Source of the DNA: Flavobacteriaceae bacterium LYZ1037
GTDB taxonomy: Bacteria; Bacteroidota; Bacteroidia; Flavobacteriales; Flavobacteriaceae
Assembly (NCBI GenBank): GCA_003144015.1
Contig: QFWS01000002.1
Location: 186,001-250,000, forward strand
Direction of reading: 5' to 3'
Length of the DNA stretch: 64,000 bases
Below are positions 8,814-18,106 of this stretch, piece after piece. The translations under genes and the position numbers were made by a program. The notes beneath the pieces are model-generated. The model did not search any database. It was given only the letters and a program-made list of their open reading frames with translations, and was not told the origin of the DNA. The number at the start of each line of letters is the position of its first letter. The first letter of the stretch is position 1.

Positions 8814-9788
8814 CTATTTTTTCAAATTTGTGGTGATATGAAACAACGCGTCACCTTGATAAACAATAGGAGATTCGTTGACATTAATAATATATCCTGT
8901 ATAATTTGCCTTAACAAAATGGTTAAACTTGCCATATGGATCTGTTATATTTCCAATAATATCTCCAGCATTTACTTTAGTGCTTATAGTTGCTGATGCT
9001 TTAAACATGCCAGAGTAATTAGCACGTTGCCACTTACCACCTGTTATAAAAAGAGGTTCTTTTTTGGGTGGAGATACTTTAAATTTTGATTGTAACATTC
9101 CAAAATGATGTAAAATTCTTTTAGCTCCATTAACACCTGTATTGGTTACATTATTGTCTATATGAAAAGATTTTCCACCTTCAAAAAGCAACATGGTCTT
9201 TCCTAGCTTATAGCTGGTATTACGAAAAGATTTTTTTAAATGTTTGGAATAAAAGACAAAAGGAGCTCCAAAAACATTAGCTAGCTCATTTAATTTAGGA
9301 TTGTTTTTCGCAATTCGTATTTGAGGTGCATTAAATCTTCCAGCTCCTCCAGTATGAAAATCTAGAATAAAATCGACATCGGTAACAATTTCTGTTGTTA
9401 GCTCGAAAGCCACACGACTAGCCAAAGAACCTTTTTTAATTCCTGGAAAAACACGATTTAAATCACGACCATCAGGAAACTCACGCTTTAAATTTATAAA
9501 ACCAAAAACGTTAATAATTGGCATACAAATAATGGTTCCAGATTTCGGTTTATTAATACCTTTTGCAATAATCTGTCTTACAATTTCAACTCCATTTACT
9601 TCGTCACCATGAATGCCAGCAGTAAACAAAACTACAGGACCTGGTTTTTTAGATCTTTCAACAAAAACAGGTACATCGATGCTTGAGGACGTATGTAAAT
9701 TTGCAACGCCAAAATTAAGCTCGCAACTTTCGCCAGCTTTAATTTTTTTACCTAGAATAGTGATGTATTCTTTATGTGCGTAAGTCAT
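8814..9788 (-). CDS. Succinylglutamate desuccinylase/aspartoacylase (AstE/AspA) family metallohydrolase
   Basis: The 324-residue protein has the zinc-carboxypeptidase-like fold of the AstE/ASPA family. The first zinc-binding motif GIHGDEVNG is near residues 58-66, substrate-binding RDLNRVFPG near 107-115, and the second zinc ligand is in ILDFHTGG near 141-148. Family members cleave N-acyl groups from amino acids (N-acetylaspartate, N-succinylglutamate). The gene begins directly where rimK ends, so the two are tightly co-expressed. RimK makes amide bonds to glutamate, so a paired amidohydrolase may act on the RimK product. That is inference; the substrate is unknown. Confidence 0.9.
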   Translation of the reverse strand: MTYAHKEYITILGKKIKAGESCELNFGVANLHTSSSIDVPVFVERSKKPGPVVLFTAGIHGDEVNGVEIVRQIIAKGINKPKSGTIICMPIINVFGFINLKREFPDGRDLNRVFPGIKKGSLASRVAFELTTEIVTDVDFILDFHTGGAGRFNAPQIRIAKNNPKLNELANVFGAPFVFYSKHLKKSFRNTSYKLGKTMLLFEGGKSFHIDNNVTNTGVNGAKRILHHFGMLQSKFKVSPPKKEPLFITGGKWQRANYSGMFKASATISTKVNAGDIIGNITDPYGKFNHFVKANYTGYIINVNESPIVYQGDALFHITTNLKK

Positions 9789-10661
9789 TTATTTATTTTT
9801 TTCAATATAAGTAATAATGGCTCTAGCAATATTTTTTCCAGTAGCACCTTCAATGCCTTCTAACCCTGGAGTGGAGTTTATTTCTAATAATAGTGGGCCA
9901 CGTGCAGATTGTAACATGTCTACACCACAAACAGGAAGTTTTAAGGCTTTAGCTGCATTCATGGCTAATTTTAATTCGTCTGTACTTAGTTTAATAATAT
10001 TAGCAGATCCACCACGATGTAAATTAGAACGAAACTCACCTTCCTTGCCTTGGCGTTTCATAGCTCCTACCACTTGTCCATCTACAACCAATGCTCTTAA
10101 ATCGGCTCCTTTTGCTTCTTTAATAAATTCTTGGACAATCACCCGAGCTTCTAATCCATTAAAGGCTTCAAGTACAGATTCTGCAGCATTTTTTGATTCA
10201 GCTAAAACGACTCCCAAACCTTGGGTACCTTCTAATAATTTAATAATTACCGGAACCCCTCCAACATGTTCTATAACTTCTTCAACATCTCTTGAATAAT
10301 TAGTAAAAACTGTTTTGGGCATGCCAATTCCGGCTTTGCTTAAAAGCTGTAAGCTTTTTAACTTGTCTCTAGAACGTAAAATAGCTCCAGAAGACACAAT
10401 AGAAAACACTCCCATCATTTCAAATTGCCTTACAACAGCACAGCCATAAAAGGTTATTGATGCTCCAACCCTTGGAATAATGGCATCTACATAATCTAAA
10501 TATCTATCTTTATAATATATGCTAGGCTTTTCTTTTTCAATAATAATGTCGCACTTTAAAGGATCGATAACTTCTACTTTATGGTTTCTTTTCCTCCCTT
10601 CTTCAATCAATCTCTGGGTTGAATATAAATGTGGGTTTCTAGATAAAATAACAATATTCAT
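9789..10661 (-). CDS. rimK: RimK-type ATP-grasp glutamate ligase
   Basis: RimK adds glutamate residues to the C-terminus of ribosomal protein S6. Relatives make poly-glutamate or N-acetylaspartylglutamate-type amides. The start at 10661 ([18 protein letters not shown]) matches the family. Upstream in-frame starts would run into the preceding gene. ATP-grasp features are visible: [19 protein letters not shown] (ATP-binding loop), [14 protein letters not shown], and the metal-binding [14 protein letters not shown] near the C-terminus. At ~290 residues the length is usual. It lies between a RimB-like protease gene (22 bases upstream) and an AstE-like deacylase gene (directly adjacent). Confidence 0.93.
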   Translation of the reverse strand: MNIVILSRNPHLYSTQRLIEEGRKRNHKVEVIDPLKCDIIIEKEKPSIYYKDRYLDYVDAIIPRVGASITFYGCAVVRQFEMMGVFSIVSSGAILRSRDKLKSLQLLSKAGIGMPKTVFTNYSRDVEEVIEHVGGVPVIIKLLEGTQGLGVVLAESKNAAESVLEAFNGLEARVIVQEFIKEAKGADLRALVVDGQVVGAMKRQGKEGEFRSNLHRGGSANIIKLSTDELKLAMNAAKALKLPVCGVDMLQSARGPLLLEINSTPGLEGIEGATGKNIARAIITYIEKNK

Positions 10662-10683
10662 GTGTTTGTTTTTATATTTAAAA

Positions 10684-11112
10684 TTAGATGGATTGCTTTT
10701 TTTTAAATGACAGATCCTGTTCATCGACATCTACAAGAAATTTTTTACTTAAAAATTGCCTACCAATTAAAACCGGAAATTTCATATCGTCTCTGGTACT
10801 TAGAGTTAAGTTAATTTTATATGTTTTGTCAAAAATGATAACTTCAGACTTAATTTTAAACCTATTTTCTTTGTAACCGTTACTACTTTTTACATCGGTT
10901 TTAGAGTAACTATCAAAAACGACCTGTTTGCCACTAAAATTTGGATGCCCCTTACTGTAAAAGGTACATTTTAGTTTTTCACCTTCAACAATGATTTCAG
11001 AACAATGTATGGCCGAAGTATAAGCTCCAGTATCTATTTTAGCATCAATATGAAATAAATCTAACTTCGGAAAGTCAATTTTATCAACTCTGCCTATAAT
11101 TTGTTTTTCCAT
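10684..11112 (-). CDS. RimB-like retropepsin-fold protease ('ATP-dependent zinc protease' family)
   Basis: The 142-residue protein contains the family hallmark [15 protein letters not shown] near residues 23-37, an aspartic-protease-like D-T-G triad in a single-domain retropepsin fold, followed by [10 protein letters not shown] near the end. The family was long annotated as ATP-dependent zinc protease. In rimABK operons of other bacteria the homolog, RimB, opposes or trims RimK-added glutamates. Its position directly upstream of rimK supports the same assignment. The gene is first in the leftward unit; its leader (11113-11311) contains no clear TAnnTTTG element. Confidence 0.88.
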   Translation of the reverse strand: MEKQIIGRVDKIDFPKLDLFHIDAKIDTGAYTSAIHCSEIIVEGEKLKCTFYSKGHPNFSGKQVVFDSYSKTDVKSSNGYKENRFKIKSEVIIFDKTYKINLTLSTRDDMKFPVLIGRQFLSKKFLVDVDEQDLSFKKKQSI

Positions 11113-11311
11113 TTCAAAGTTTTAAAAAAGTGAAGCAAGTTAGTTAAATAGTATGTTGATGTAATTTATTTATTTATTTTTTTTTAAAATAATTTAAGAC
11201 TGATTTTAAAACTAAAAAAATTAAAAGAATTACCTTTGGTAAAAGCTCTTAAAAAGCTATTTCATTCTAAAAACATACTTTTTAACATCTAAAAAGACCT
11301 AGTATTCGTTA

Positions 11312-13105
11312 ATGAGCAAAACCTCGCTTGAAATACAATTGCAAACCTTACCAAGTGAGCCAGGGGTGTATCAATATTTTGATGCAGATGGGGTTATTCT
11401 ATATGTTGGAAAAGCTAAAAATATAAAAAAAAGGGTTAGCTCTTACTTTACGAAGCAGCATGATTACGGAAAAACCAAAGTGCTTGTCAAAAAAATTGCC
11501 ACCATCAAGCATATTGTGGTAAATACAGAAACGGATGCTCTTTTATTAGAAAATAATTTAATTAAAAAGTATCAGCCTCGATACAATGTACTTTTAAAAG
11601 ACGACAAATCCTATCCGTGGATTTGTATTAAAAACGAACGTTTTCCTAGAGTGTTCTCTACCAGACGTGTTATAAAAGATGGAAGCGAATATTTTGGACC
11701 ATATACCAGTATGAGAACCGTTAGTACCTTGCTGGATTTAATTCGAGGTTTGTATAAACTACGGACTTGTAAATACGATTTGTCTGAAGAAAAAATACAA
11801 GCTGGAAAATATAAAGTTTGTTTAGAGTTTCATTTGGGAAACTGTAAAGGACCATGTGAAGATTTCCAAACCCTTGAAGATTATAATGAAGGAATTCACG
11901 CCATTAAAGAAATTTTAAAAGGAAACTTTAAAGACTCTTTATTGCAATTTAAGCAGCAAATGAAGCAACTTTCTGAAGCTATGCAGTTTGAAGAGGCTCA
12001 AATAATTAAAGAAAAAATTGAAGTATTAGAAAATTATCAAGCAAAATCGACCATTGTAAATCCAAAAATTAGCAATGTAGATGTGTTTTCAATTATAAGC
12101 GATGAAAGTTATGGGTATGTCAATTTTTTGCAATTGTCCTATGGTTCCATCATTCGTTCTCATACCTTGGAGATAAAGAAAAAACTTCAAGAGTCAGACA
12201 AGGATTTGTTAGAGCTAGCAATTATTGAATTAAGACAACGTTTTCATTCTAACTCGAAAGACATTTATGTACCATTTAAAATTAATTTGGGAGAAGAGAT
12301 CAAAGTAGTTGTGCCTCAATTAGGAGATAAAAAACATATTTTAGATTTATCTATTCGCAACGCAAAATACTATCGTTTAGAACAATTAAAGCAAGTGAAA
12401 ATTGTAGATCCAGACAGACATGCCAATAGAATTATGGCGCAAATGAAAGCCGATTTACGCTTAACTAAAGAACCAAGGCATATAGAATGTTTCGATAACT
12501 CTAATATCCAAGGGACACATCCAGTGGCAGCTTGCGTCGTGTTTAAAAATGGGAAACCAAGTAAAAAAGAGTATCGTCATTTTAATATTAAAACAGTTGA
12601 AGGTCCAGACGATTTTGCCTCTATGGAAGAAGTGGTGTATAGACGTTATAAACGGCTGTTGGATGAAAAGCAATCGCTTCCGCAATTGATTATTATCGAT
12701 GGAGGTAAAGGACAGCTTTCTTCTGCATTAAAAAGTTTGGATGCGTTACAATTACGCTCAAAAATTGCAGTCATCGGAATTGCGAAACGTTTGGAAGAAT
12801 TATTTTATCCAGACGATCCAATTCCCTTATATTTAGATAAAAAAAGTGAAACTTTAAAAATCATTCAACAACTTAGAAACGAAGCCCACAGATTTGGGAT
12901 TGAGCATCACAGAAATAAAAGAAGCAAAACAGCTTTAAACACAGAACTAGAAACCATTCCAGGTATTGGAGACAAAACTATAGTAGAGCTGTTAAAAACT
13001 TTTAAATCTGTAAAACGTATATCTAATGCAAAATTGGATGAGTTAGAAGATGTTGTTGGAATTTCAAGAGCTAATAAAATATATAATCACTATCACAATT
13101 CATGA
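11312..13105 (+). CDS. uvrC: Excinuclease ABC subunit C
   Basis: UvrC makes the dual incisions in nucleotide excision repair. An N-terminal GIY-YIG nuclease (PGVYQYFDADGVILYVGKAK, residues 18-37), a UVR motif (MQFEEAQIIKEKIEVLENY, near 225), the RNase-H-like endonuclease domain (ECFDNSNIQGTHPVAACVVF, then IIIDGGKGQL) and C-terminal helix-hairpin-helix repeats (IPGIGDKT, VVGISRANKI) are all present. At 597 residues it is full length. Its stop overlaps the start of the next gene (ATGA at 13102-13105), so the two are translationally coupled. Confidence 0.97.
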   Translation: MSKTSLEIQLQTLPSEPGVYQYFDADGVILYVGKAKNIKKRVSSYFTKQHDYGKTKVLVKKIATIKHIVVNTETDALLLENNLIKKYQPRYNVLLKDDKSYPWICIKNERFPRVFSTRRVIKDGSEYFGPYTSMRTVSTLLDLIRGLYKLRTCKYDLSEEKIQAGKYKVCLEFHLGNCKGPCEDFQTLEDYNEGIHAIKEILKGNFKDSLLQFKQQMKQLSEAMQFEEAQIIKEKIEVLENYQAKSTIVNPKISNVDVFSIISDESYGYVNFLQLSYGSIIRSHTLEIKKKLQESDKDLLELAIIELRQRFHSNSKDIYVPFKINLGEEIKVVVPQLGDKKHILDLSIRNAKYYRLEQLKQVKIVDPDRHANRIMAQMKADLRLTKEPRHIECFDNSNIQGTHPVAACVVFKNGKPSKKEYRHFNIKTVEGPDDFASMEEVVYRRYKRLLDEKQSLPQLIIIDGGKGQLSSALKSLDALQLRSKIAVIGIAKRLEELFYPDDPIPLYLDKKSETLKIIQQLRNEAHRFGIEHHRNKRSKTALNTELETIPGIGDKTIVELLKTFKSVKRISNAKLDELEDVVGISRANKIYNHYHNS

Positions 13106-15333
13106 AATACTTTTTTCTAATCATATTATTAGTTTATTCATTTAACACCTTCTCTCAAGAACAAAAACCTGACGATGTTAAAATAGGTTTGGTTTTAAGT
13201 GGAGGAGGCGCAAAAGGACTAGCTCACATTGGCGTGTTAAAAGTTATTGATAGCCTTGGAATTAAAATAGATTATGTTGCAGGAACAAGTATGGGAGCTA
13301 TAATAGGCTCGCTTTATGCATCAGGTTATTCAGGAAAAGATATCGATTCTATTTTTAAAGATGTTAATTTCGATAAAATTATTAACGACGAATTACCACG
13401 AGCAGCAAAAACTTTTTATGAACGAGATAATTCAGAAAAATATGCATTTACTTTACCTTTTGAACATTTTAAAATAAAATTACCTTCAGCCTTATCTCGT
13501 GGTCAGAACATGCTTAGCTTGCTATCTAAATTAACCTTGCATGTTAGCGATGTAGATGACTTTAGTAAATTGCCCATCCCATTTTTTTGTATGGCTACTA
13601 ATGTGGAAACCGGTCAAGCTGTCGTTCTGGATAAAGGCAGTTTACCATTAGCTATTACAGCAAGTGGCGCGTTCCCATCCTTATTTCAGCCTGTAACCAT
13701 AGACAATCAAATATTGATAGATGGAGGAGTTGTAAACAATTACCCTATTGATGAATTAAAAGCAAAAGGCATGAATTTGATTATTGGTGTCGATGTTCAA
13801 GATGGTTTAGCAACTAGAGAAGAATTAATATCTGCTCCAGACATACTACTTCAAATTAATAATTACAGAACGATTAATGATATGAAGGAGAAATCTAAAA
13901 AAACAGATGTTTATATAAAACCAGACATATCAGATTATACCGTTATCTCTTTTAGTGATGGAAGAGCTATAATTTCAAATGGCGAAAAAGCTGCAGGTAA
14001 AAAAATAGATGCTTTAAAACATATTGCTTCAATGCAAACTCAAAAACCTGCAAAACATGTTCATATACAACCCGTAGACAGTATTAAAATTAACGAGATT
14101 TATATTGAAGGAAATGAAAAATATACAGACGCTTATATTTTAGGTAAACTAAAATTTAAACAGAGAGTTAAATTAAAATACAATCAATATGTTGATGGTG
14201 TAAACAACTTAGCAGCAACCAATAATTTTGAAAGTGTCATTAATCAATTAAAACCATCTGTAAGTAACGATGGATATGATATGTATCTAACCTTAAAAGA
14301 GAGTTCTATTACAACATTCTTCAAGCTTGGAGTTCATTATGACGATTTGTATAAAACGGCTGCTTTAGTAAATTTAACTAAGAGGCAATTATTATTTAAA
14401 AACGATGTGCTTTCTTTCGATTTTATAGTTGGAGATAATATTAGATATAATTTTGAATATTATATTGATAAAGGATTTTACTGGAGTATTGGTTTAAAAT
14501 CTAATTATAACCAATTTAAAAAAGTCATTCCAGCAACAGGTTTATTAACAGATGAAGAATTAGAGACCATAAATGTGAACAAATTAGATGTGCAACTAAA
14601 AGACCTTACCAATCAGTTTTATTTGCAAACACTTTTCACCAAAGACTTGTCGTTAATTCTTGGTGCAGAGCATAAAAGACTTAAAATAACTTCAGAGACT
14701 GTTTTAACGGGAGACAACGAAAAAAGGACTGTTTTTGAAAACAGCGATTACTTAAGTTTGTATGGAAAGGTTAAATACGATTCTTACGATAATAAGTATT
14801 TTCCAAACGAAGGCATTTTTTTTGACAGCGACTTCCATTTGTATTTATATTCTTCAGATTTTAATAACAATTTTAATCAATTTTCAATTGCAAAAGCCAC
14901 GATAGGTTATGCATATAGTTTTTCAGATAAATTTACTGCAAACATTACAACACAAGGAGGTTTTAATATTGGAGAGAATGATAATCCGTATTTAAACTTT
15001 GCACTTGGAGGTTATGGAAACGATTTTATAAATAATTTTGAATCGTTTTATGGTTACGATTTTATTTCCATTTCAGGAAATAGTTTTGTTAAAGGAGTTT
15101 TATCTTTAGATTACGAAATTTTTAAGAAAAACCATTTAAATATTGCAGCTAACTATTCTAATATAGCAGATAATATTTTTGATGATGGCGAGTGGATAAC
15201 ATCTCCAGACTATACAGGTTATGCTTTAGGGTATTCTATGGAAACTATTTTAGGACCTATAGAAATAAAGTATTCTTATTCTCCTGAAGCCGATCAAAGT
15301 ATTTGGTATTTTAATCTCGGATTCTGGTTTTAG
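13102..15333 (+). CDS. Patatin-like phospholipase fused to an outer-membrane BamA-type barrel
   Basis: After a signal peptide (residues 1-18) comes a patatin domain with oxyanion motif SGGGAKGLAHIGVL, nucleophile elbow GTSMG near residue 62, and the DGG of the Ser-Asp dyad (LIDGGVVNNYP, near 206). A POTRA-like segment (INEIYIEGNEKYTDAYILGKL) follows at about residue 333. The remaining ~350 residues show alternating beta-strands ending in ...YFNLGFWF, a terminal aromatic typical of Omp85 barrels. It is therefore a type-Vd-like arrangement that places a lipase at the outer membrane. It overlaps uvrC by four bases, which may be historical rather than functional. Confidence 0.92.
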   Translation: MKYFFLIILLVYSFNTFSQEQKPDDVKIGLVLSGGGAKGLAHIGVLKVIDSLGIKIDYVAGTSMGAIIGSLYASGYSGKDIDSIFKDVNFDKIINDELPRAAKTFYERDNSEKYAFTLPFEHFKIKLPSALSRGQNMLSLLSKLTLHVSDVDDFSKLPIPFFCMATNVETGQAVVLDKGSLPLAITASGAFPSLFQPVTIDNQILIDGGVVNNYPIDELKAKGMNLIIGVDVQDGLATREELISAPDILLQINNYRTINDMKEKSKKTDVYIKPDISDYTVISFSDGRAIISNGEKAAGKKIDALKHIASMQTQKPAKHVHIQPVDSIKINEIYIEGNEKYTDAYILGKLKFKQRVKLKYNQYVDGVNNLAATNNFESVINQLKPSVSNDGYDMYLTLKESSITTFFKLGVHYDDLYKTAALVNLTKRQLLFKNDVLSFDFIVGDNIRYNFEYYIDKGFYWSIGLKSNYNQFKKVIPATGLLTDEELETINVNKLDVQLKDLTNQFYLQTLFTKDLSLILGAEHKRLKITSETVLTGDNEKRTVFENSDYLSLYGKVKYDSYDNKYFPNEGIFFDSDFHLYLYSSDFNNNFNQFSIAKATIGYAYSFSDKFTANITTQGGFNIGENDNPYLNFALGGYGNDFINNFESFYGYDFISISGNSFVKGVLSLDYEIFKKNHLNIAANYSNIADNIFDDGEWITSPDYTGYALGYSMETILGPIEIKYSYSPEADQSIWYFNLGFWF

Positions 15334-15410
15334 AGTGTTTTTTTTATAAAAACATATTGTAATAATTGATAAAATAAAATATCAGATAAATTTCCGATAT
15401 TTGTAAAACT

Positions 15411-15476
15411 ATGAAACCATTTTGGAAAAACTTATTAAGTCATCTTCAGTTTCTTCTTAAAAGAAACCCAGAATAG
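15411..15476 (+). CDS. Possible 21-residue leader peptide upstream of hmgA-hppD
   Basis: The frame reads MKPFWKNLLSHLQF and ends ...LLKRNPE-stop. It is rich in Leu, Lys and aromatic residues (two Phe, one Trp). A one-mismatch -7 element (GATATTTG, 15396-15403) lies just before it, and a perfect hairpin follows 17 bases after its stop. It lies about 150 bases before hmgA. It could be a leader or attenuator peptide, or a tiny protein. Chance is also possible, and I do not recognise it. Confidence 0.35.
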   Translation: MKPFWKNLLSHLQFLLKRNPE

Positions 15477-15493
15477 GTAGTCGTATTTGTCAC

Positions 15494-15509
15494 TTCTACA
15501 TTAGTAGAA
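15494..15509 (+). promoter_or_regulatory. Hairpin between leader ORF and hmgA
   Basis: TTCTAC-ATTA-GTAGAA is a perfect 6-bp stem with a 4-base loop, followed by an A+T-rich but not pure-T tract. It could be an attenuator or RNA-processing structure. Confidence 0.35.
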
Positions 15510-15624
15510 ATCTTATTAATTTTAGTACCTTAGTATTCAATTTGTTTTTAGAATGTTTTGAGTTTTTATGAAGTTGAAATTCCAACTCATAACTCATCAC
15601 TTTTAATCTATAATTTTATAAAAA

Positions 15625-16785
15625 ATGCCATTTTATCATAAACTAGGAAATATTCCTCCTAAAAGACATACACAGTTTAAAAAACCAGACGGAAGCCTTT
15701 ATAGCGAACAATTATTTGGCACCATTGGATTTGATGGTATGTCTACAAATTCATATCACGAACAAAGGCCAACCCAAGTTAAAGCTATAAAAAAACAATA
15801 TAGTGTGGCCCCAAAAATTGCTAAAGAAAATAGCATCCAATCGTATCGTTTAAGAGGCTTTCAGGTAAAACCAGAAAACGATTATTTAGAAAGCCGGAAA
15901 ATAGTTCTTACCAATAGCGATTGCAGTATTATTCTTGCAGCACCAAAACAGTCTACAACTGATTACTTTTATAAAAACTCCGATGCAGATGAAATGATTT
16001 TCATTCATAAAGGCACTGGAAAATTACGGACACATTTAGGAAATCTAGATTTTAAATATGGCGACTATTTAATTGTGCCAAGAGGAACAATTTATAAAAT
16101 GGATTTTGACTCAGAAGATAACAGACTTTTTATTGTAGAATCCAGAAGACCAATATATACACCAAAAAGATATAGAAATTGGTTTGGGCAATTATTAGAA
16201 CATGCACCGTTTTGCGAAAGAGATCTTCGTCAACCACAAGAATTGGAAACCAACAACGAATCTGGAGAGTTTTTAATGAAAGTAAAGAAACAAGACGACA
16301 TCTTCGAAATGGTTTATGCATCGCATCCGTTTGATGTTATAGGTTACGATGGATATAGTTATCCTTATGCCCTTTCAATTCACGATTTCGAACCTATAAC
16401 GGGACGTATACATCAGCCACCTCCAGTGCATCAAACGTTTGAAACAGATGCCTTTGTAGTGTGTAGCTTTGTGCCAAGATTATACGATTATCATCCGTTG
16501 TCAATTCCTGCACCTTACAATCACAGTAATATTGATAGTGATGAGGTTTTATATTATGTGGATGGCGATTTTATGAGTAGAAACGATGTAGATGCAGGAC
16601 ATATATCTTTACATCCAGCAGGAATTCCACATGGTCCACACCCAGGAGCAGTAGAACGTAGTATTGGAAAAGTTAAAACAGACGAATTAGCAGTTATGGT
16701 GGATACGTTTAAACCATTAAAAATTACAGAAGAAGCATTAAAAATAGCAGACGAGGATTATTTTAAATCTTGGTTAGATCATTAA
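15625..16785 (+). CDS. hmgA: Homogentisate 1,2-dioxygenase
   Basis: This non-haem iron enzyme opens the homogentisate ring to maleylacetoacetate in phenylalanine/tyrosine degradation. The N-terminal MPFYHKLGNIPPKRHTQF is typical of the bacterial family. The cupin core includes FIHKGTGKLRTHLG, YLIVPRGTIYKM and the iron-ligand region SLHPAGIPHGPHPGAVE near residues 330-346. At 386 residues it is shorter than the ~430-residue human and proteobacterial enzymes, as is common in Bacteroidota. hppD, the preceding pathway step, follows 12 bases later, so the two form an operon. Confidence 0.95.
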   Translation: MPFYHKLGNIPPKRHTQFKKPDGSLYSEQLFGTIGFDGMSTNSYHEQRPTQVKAIKKQYSVAPKIAKENSIQSYRLRGFQVKPENDYLESRKIVLTNSDCSIILAAPKQSTTDYFYKNSDADEMIFIHKGTGKLRTHLGNLDFKYGDYLIVPRGTIYKMDFDSEDNRLFIVESRRPIYTPKRYRNWFGQLLEHAPFCERDLRQPQELETNNESGEFLMKVKKQDDIFEMVYASHPFDVIGYDGYSYPYALSIHDFEPITGRIHQPPPVHQTFETDAFVVCSFVPRLYDYHPLSIPAPYNHSNIDSDEVLYYVDGDFMSRNDVDAGHISLHPAGIPHGPHPGAVERSIGKVKTDELAVMVDTFKPLKITEEALKIADEDYFKSWLDH

Positions 16786-16797
16786 AATTATTGAAAA

Positions 16798-17958
16798 ATG
16801 AGTAAAGAAATAAAATCAGTAGATTACGGATTAGAGAAAATATTTGAAGGAGCTCAAGATTTCCTTCCCTTATTAGGAACAGACTATGTGGAATTTTATG
16901 TTGGCAACGCCAAACAAGCAGCACATTTTTATAAAACAGCTTTTGGTTTTCAGTCCTATGCTTATAAAGGGTTAGAAACCGGGTCAAAAGATGAGGTTAG
17001 CTATGTGTTAAAACAAGATAAAATTAGACTGGTTTTAACAACGCCTTTAAACAGTAAATCACCAATTAACGATCATATTGTAAAACATGGAGATGGTGTT
17101 AAAATAGTTGCTTTATGGGTAGACGATGCTAGAAGTGCCTACGAAGAAACAACAAAGCGTGGTGCAAAATCATATATGGAGCCAAAAGTGGAAACTGACG
17201 AACATGGCGAAGTTGTTCGAGCTGGAATTTATACTTATGGAGAAACTGTTCACATGTTCGTTGAACGAAAAAACTACAAAGGAACCTTTATGCCTGGTTT
17301 TAAGGAGTGGAAATCAGATTATAATCCAAAACCTACTGGTTTGAAATATATAGACCATATGGTAGGAAATGTTGGATGGGGAGAAATGAACACGTGGGTG
17401 AAATGGTATGAAGATGTTATGGGATTTGTAAATTTCCTTTCGTTTGACGATAAACAAATTCATACAGAATATTCAGCCTTAATGAGTAAGGTAATGAGTA
17501 ATGGGAACGGTAGAATCAAATTCCCTATTAACGAACCTGCAGAGGGGAAAAAGAGATCTCAAATTGAAGAATATTTGGATTTTTATGAAGGACCTGGCGT
17601 ACAACATATAGCAGTTGCAACAGACGACATAATTAAAACTGTGGCAGATTTACGTTCTAGAGGAATTGAGTTTCTATCTACACCTCCAGAAGAGTATTAC
17701 AATGCTGTTCCTGGAAGATTAGAAACTTATAGCCATGAATTGCGTGAAGACATTGAAACCCTAAAAAAATTAGGTATTATGATTGATGCCGACGAAGAAG
17801 GTTACCTGTTGCAAATTTTCACAAAACCTTTAGAAGATAGACCAACTCTTTTCTTCGAAATTATTCAAAGAATGGGAGCACGTGGTTTTGGTGCTGGGAA
17901 TTTTAAAGCCCTTTTTGAATCTATTGAACGCGAACAAGAATTAAGAGGGACATTATAA
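16798..17958 (+). CDS. hppD: 4-hydroxyphenylpyruvate dioxygenase
   Basis: HPPD converts 4-hydroxyphenylpyruvate to homogentisate, the substrate of the gene just upstream. Two vicinal-oxygen-chelate domains are visible. The iron ligands are the His of IDHMVGNV (near 182), the His of VQHIAVATDD (near 265) and the Glu of FFEIIQRMG (near 350). The C-terminal helix GFGAGNFKALFESIEREQ is the lid that closes the active site. At 386 residues it is full length. A strong hairpin terminator follows the stop. Confidence 0.97.
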   Translation: MSKEIKSVDYGLEKIFEGAQDFLPLLGTDYVEFYVGNAKQAAHFYKTAFGFQSYAYKGLETGSKDEVSYVLKQDKIRLVLTTPLNSKSPINDHIVKHGDGVKIVALWVDDARSAYEETTKRGAKSYMEPKVETDEHGEVVRAGIYTYGETVHMFVERKNYKGTFMPGFKEWKSDYNPKPTGLKYIDHMVGNVGWGEMNTWVKWYEDVMGFVNFLSFDDKQIHTEYSALMSKVMSNGNGRIKFPINEPAEGKKRSQIEEYLDFYEGPGVQHIAVATDDIIKTVADLRSRGIEFLSTPPEEYYNAVPGRLETYSHELREDIETLKKLGIMIDADEEGYLLQIFTKPLEDRPTLFFEIIQRMGARGFGAGNFKALFESIEREQELRGTL

Positions 17959-17983
17959 CAAATATTTAACTAAATATACAGCT

Positions 17984-18017
17984 AAAAACTCTATCCAAAC
18001 TATGGATAGAGTTTTTT
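17984..18017 (+). terminator. Rho-independent terminator after hppD
   Basis: ACTCTATCC and GGATAGAGT form a perfect 9-bp stem with a 7-base loop, preceded by A residues and followed by six T residues. Confidence 0.92.
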
Positions 18018-18106
18018 AGTTTTATACATTTGGAATGGTAATTGTAATATGGAAAGCAGACAATAAAAATGTATTCCATAAGTTACAGTTACAGATATTA
18101 TAAAGT

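Larger units (their letters stand above)
15334..15624. other. 291-base intergenic region upstream of hmgA
   Basis: This is the longest gap in the window. It holds an inverted repeat AAATATC-N12-GATATTT (15377-15402), a possible 21-codon ORF (15411-15476) and a short hairpin (15494-15509). No canonical TAnnTTTG promoter is seen; GATATTTG at 15396-15403 is a one-mismatch version. Confidence 0.6.

Noticed and set aside
9817-10299. 160-codon plus-strand ORF inside rimK
   Set aside because: Lies fully opposite a clear ATP-grasp gene; composition is that of a shadow frame.
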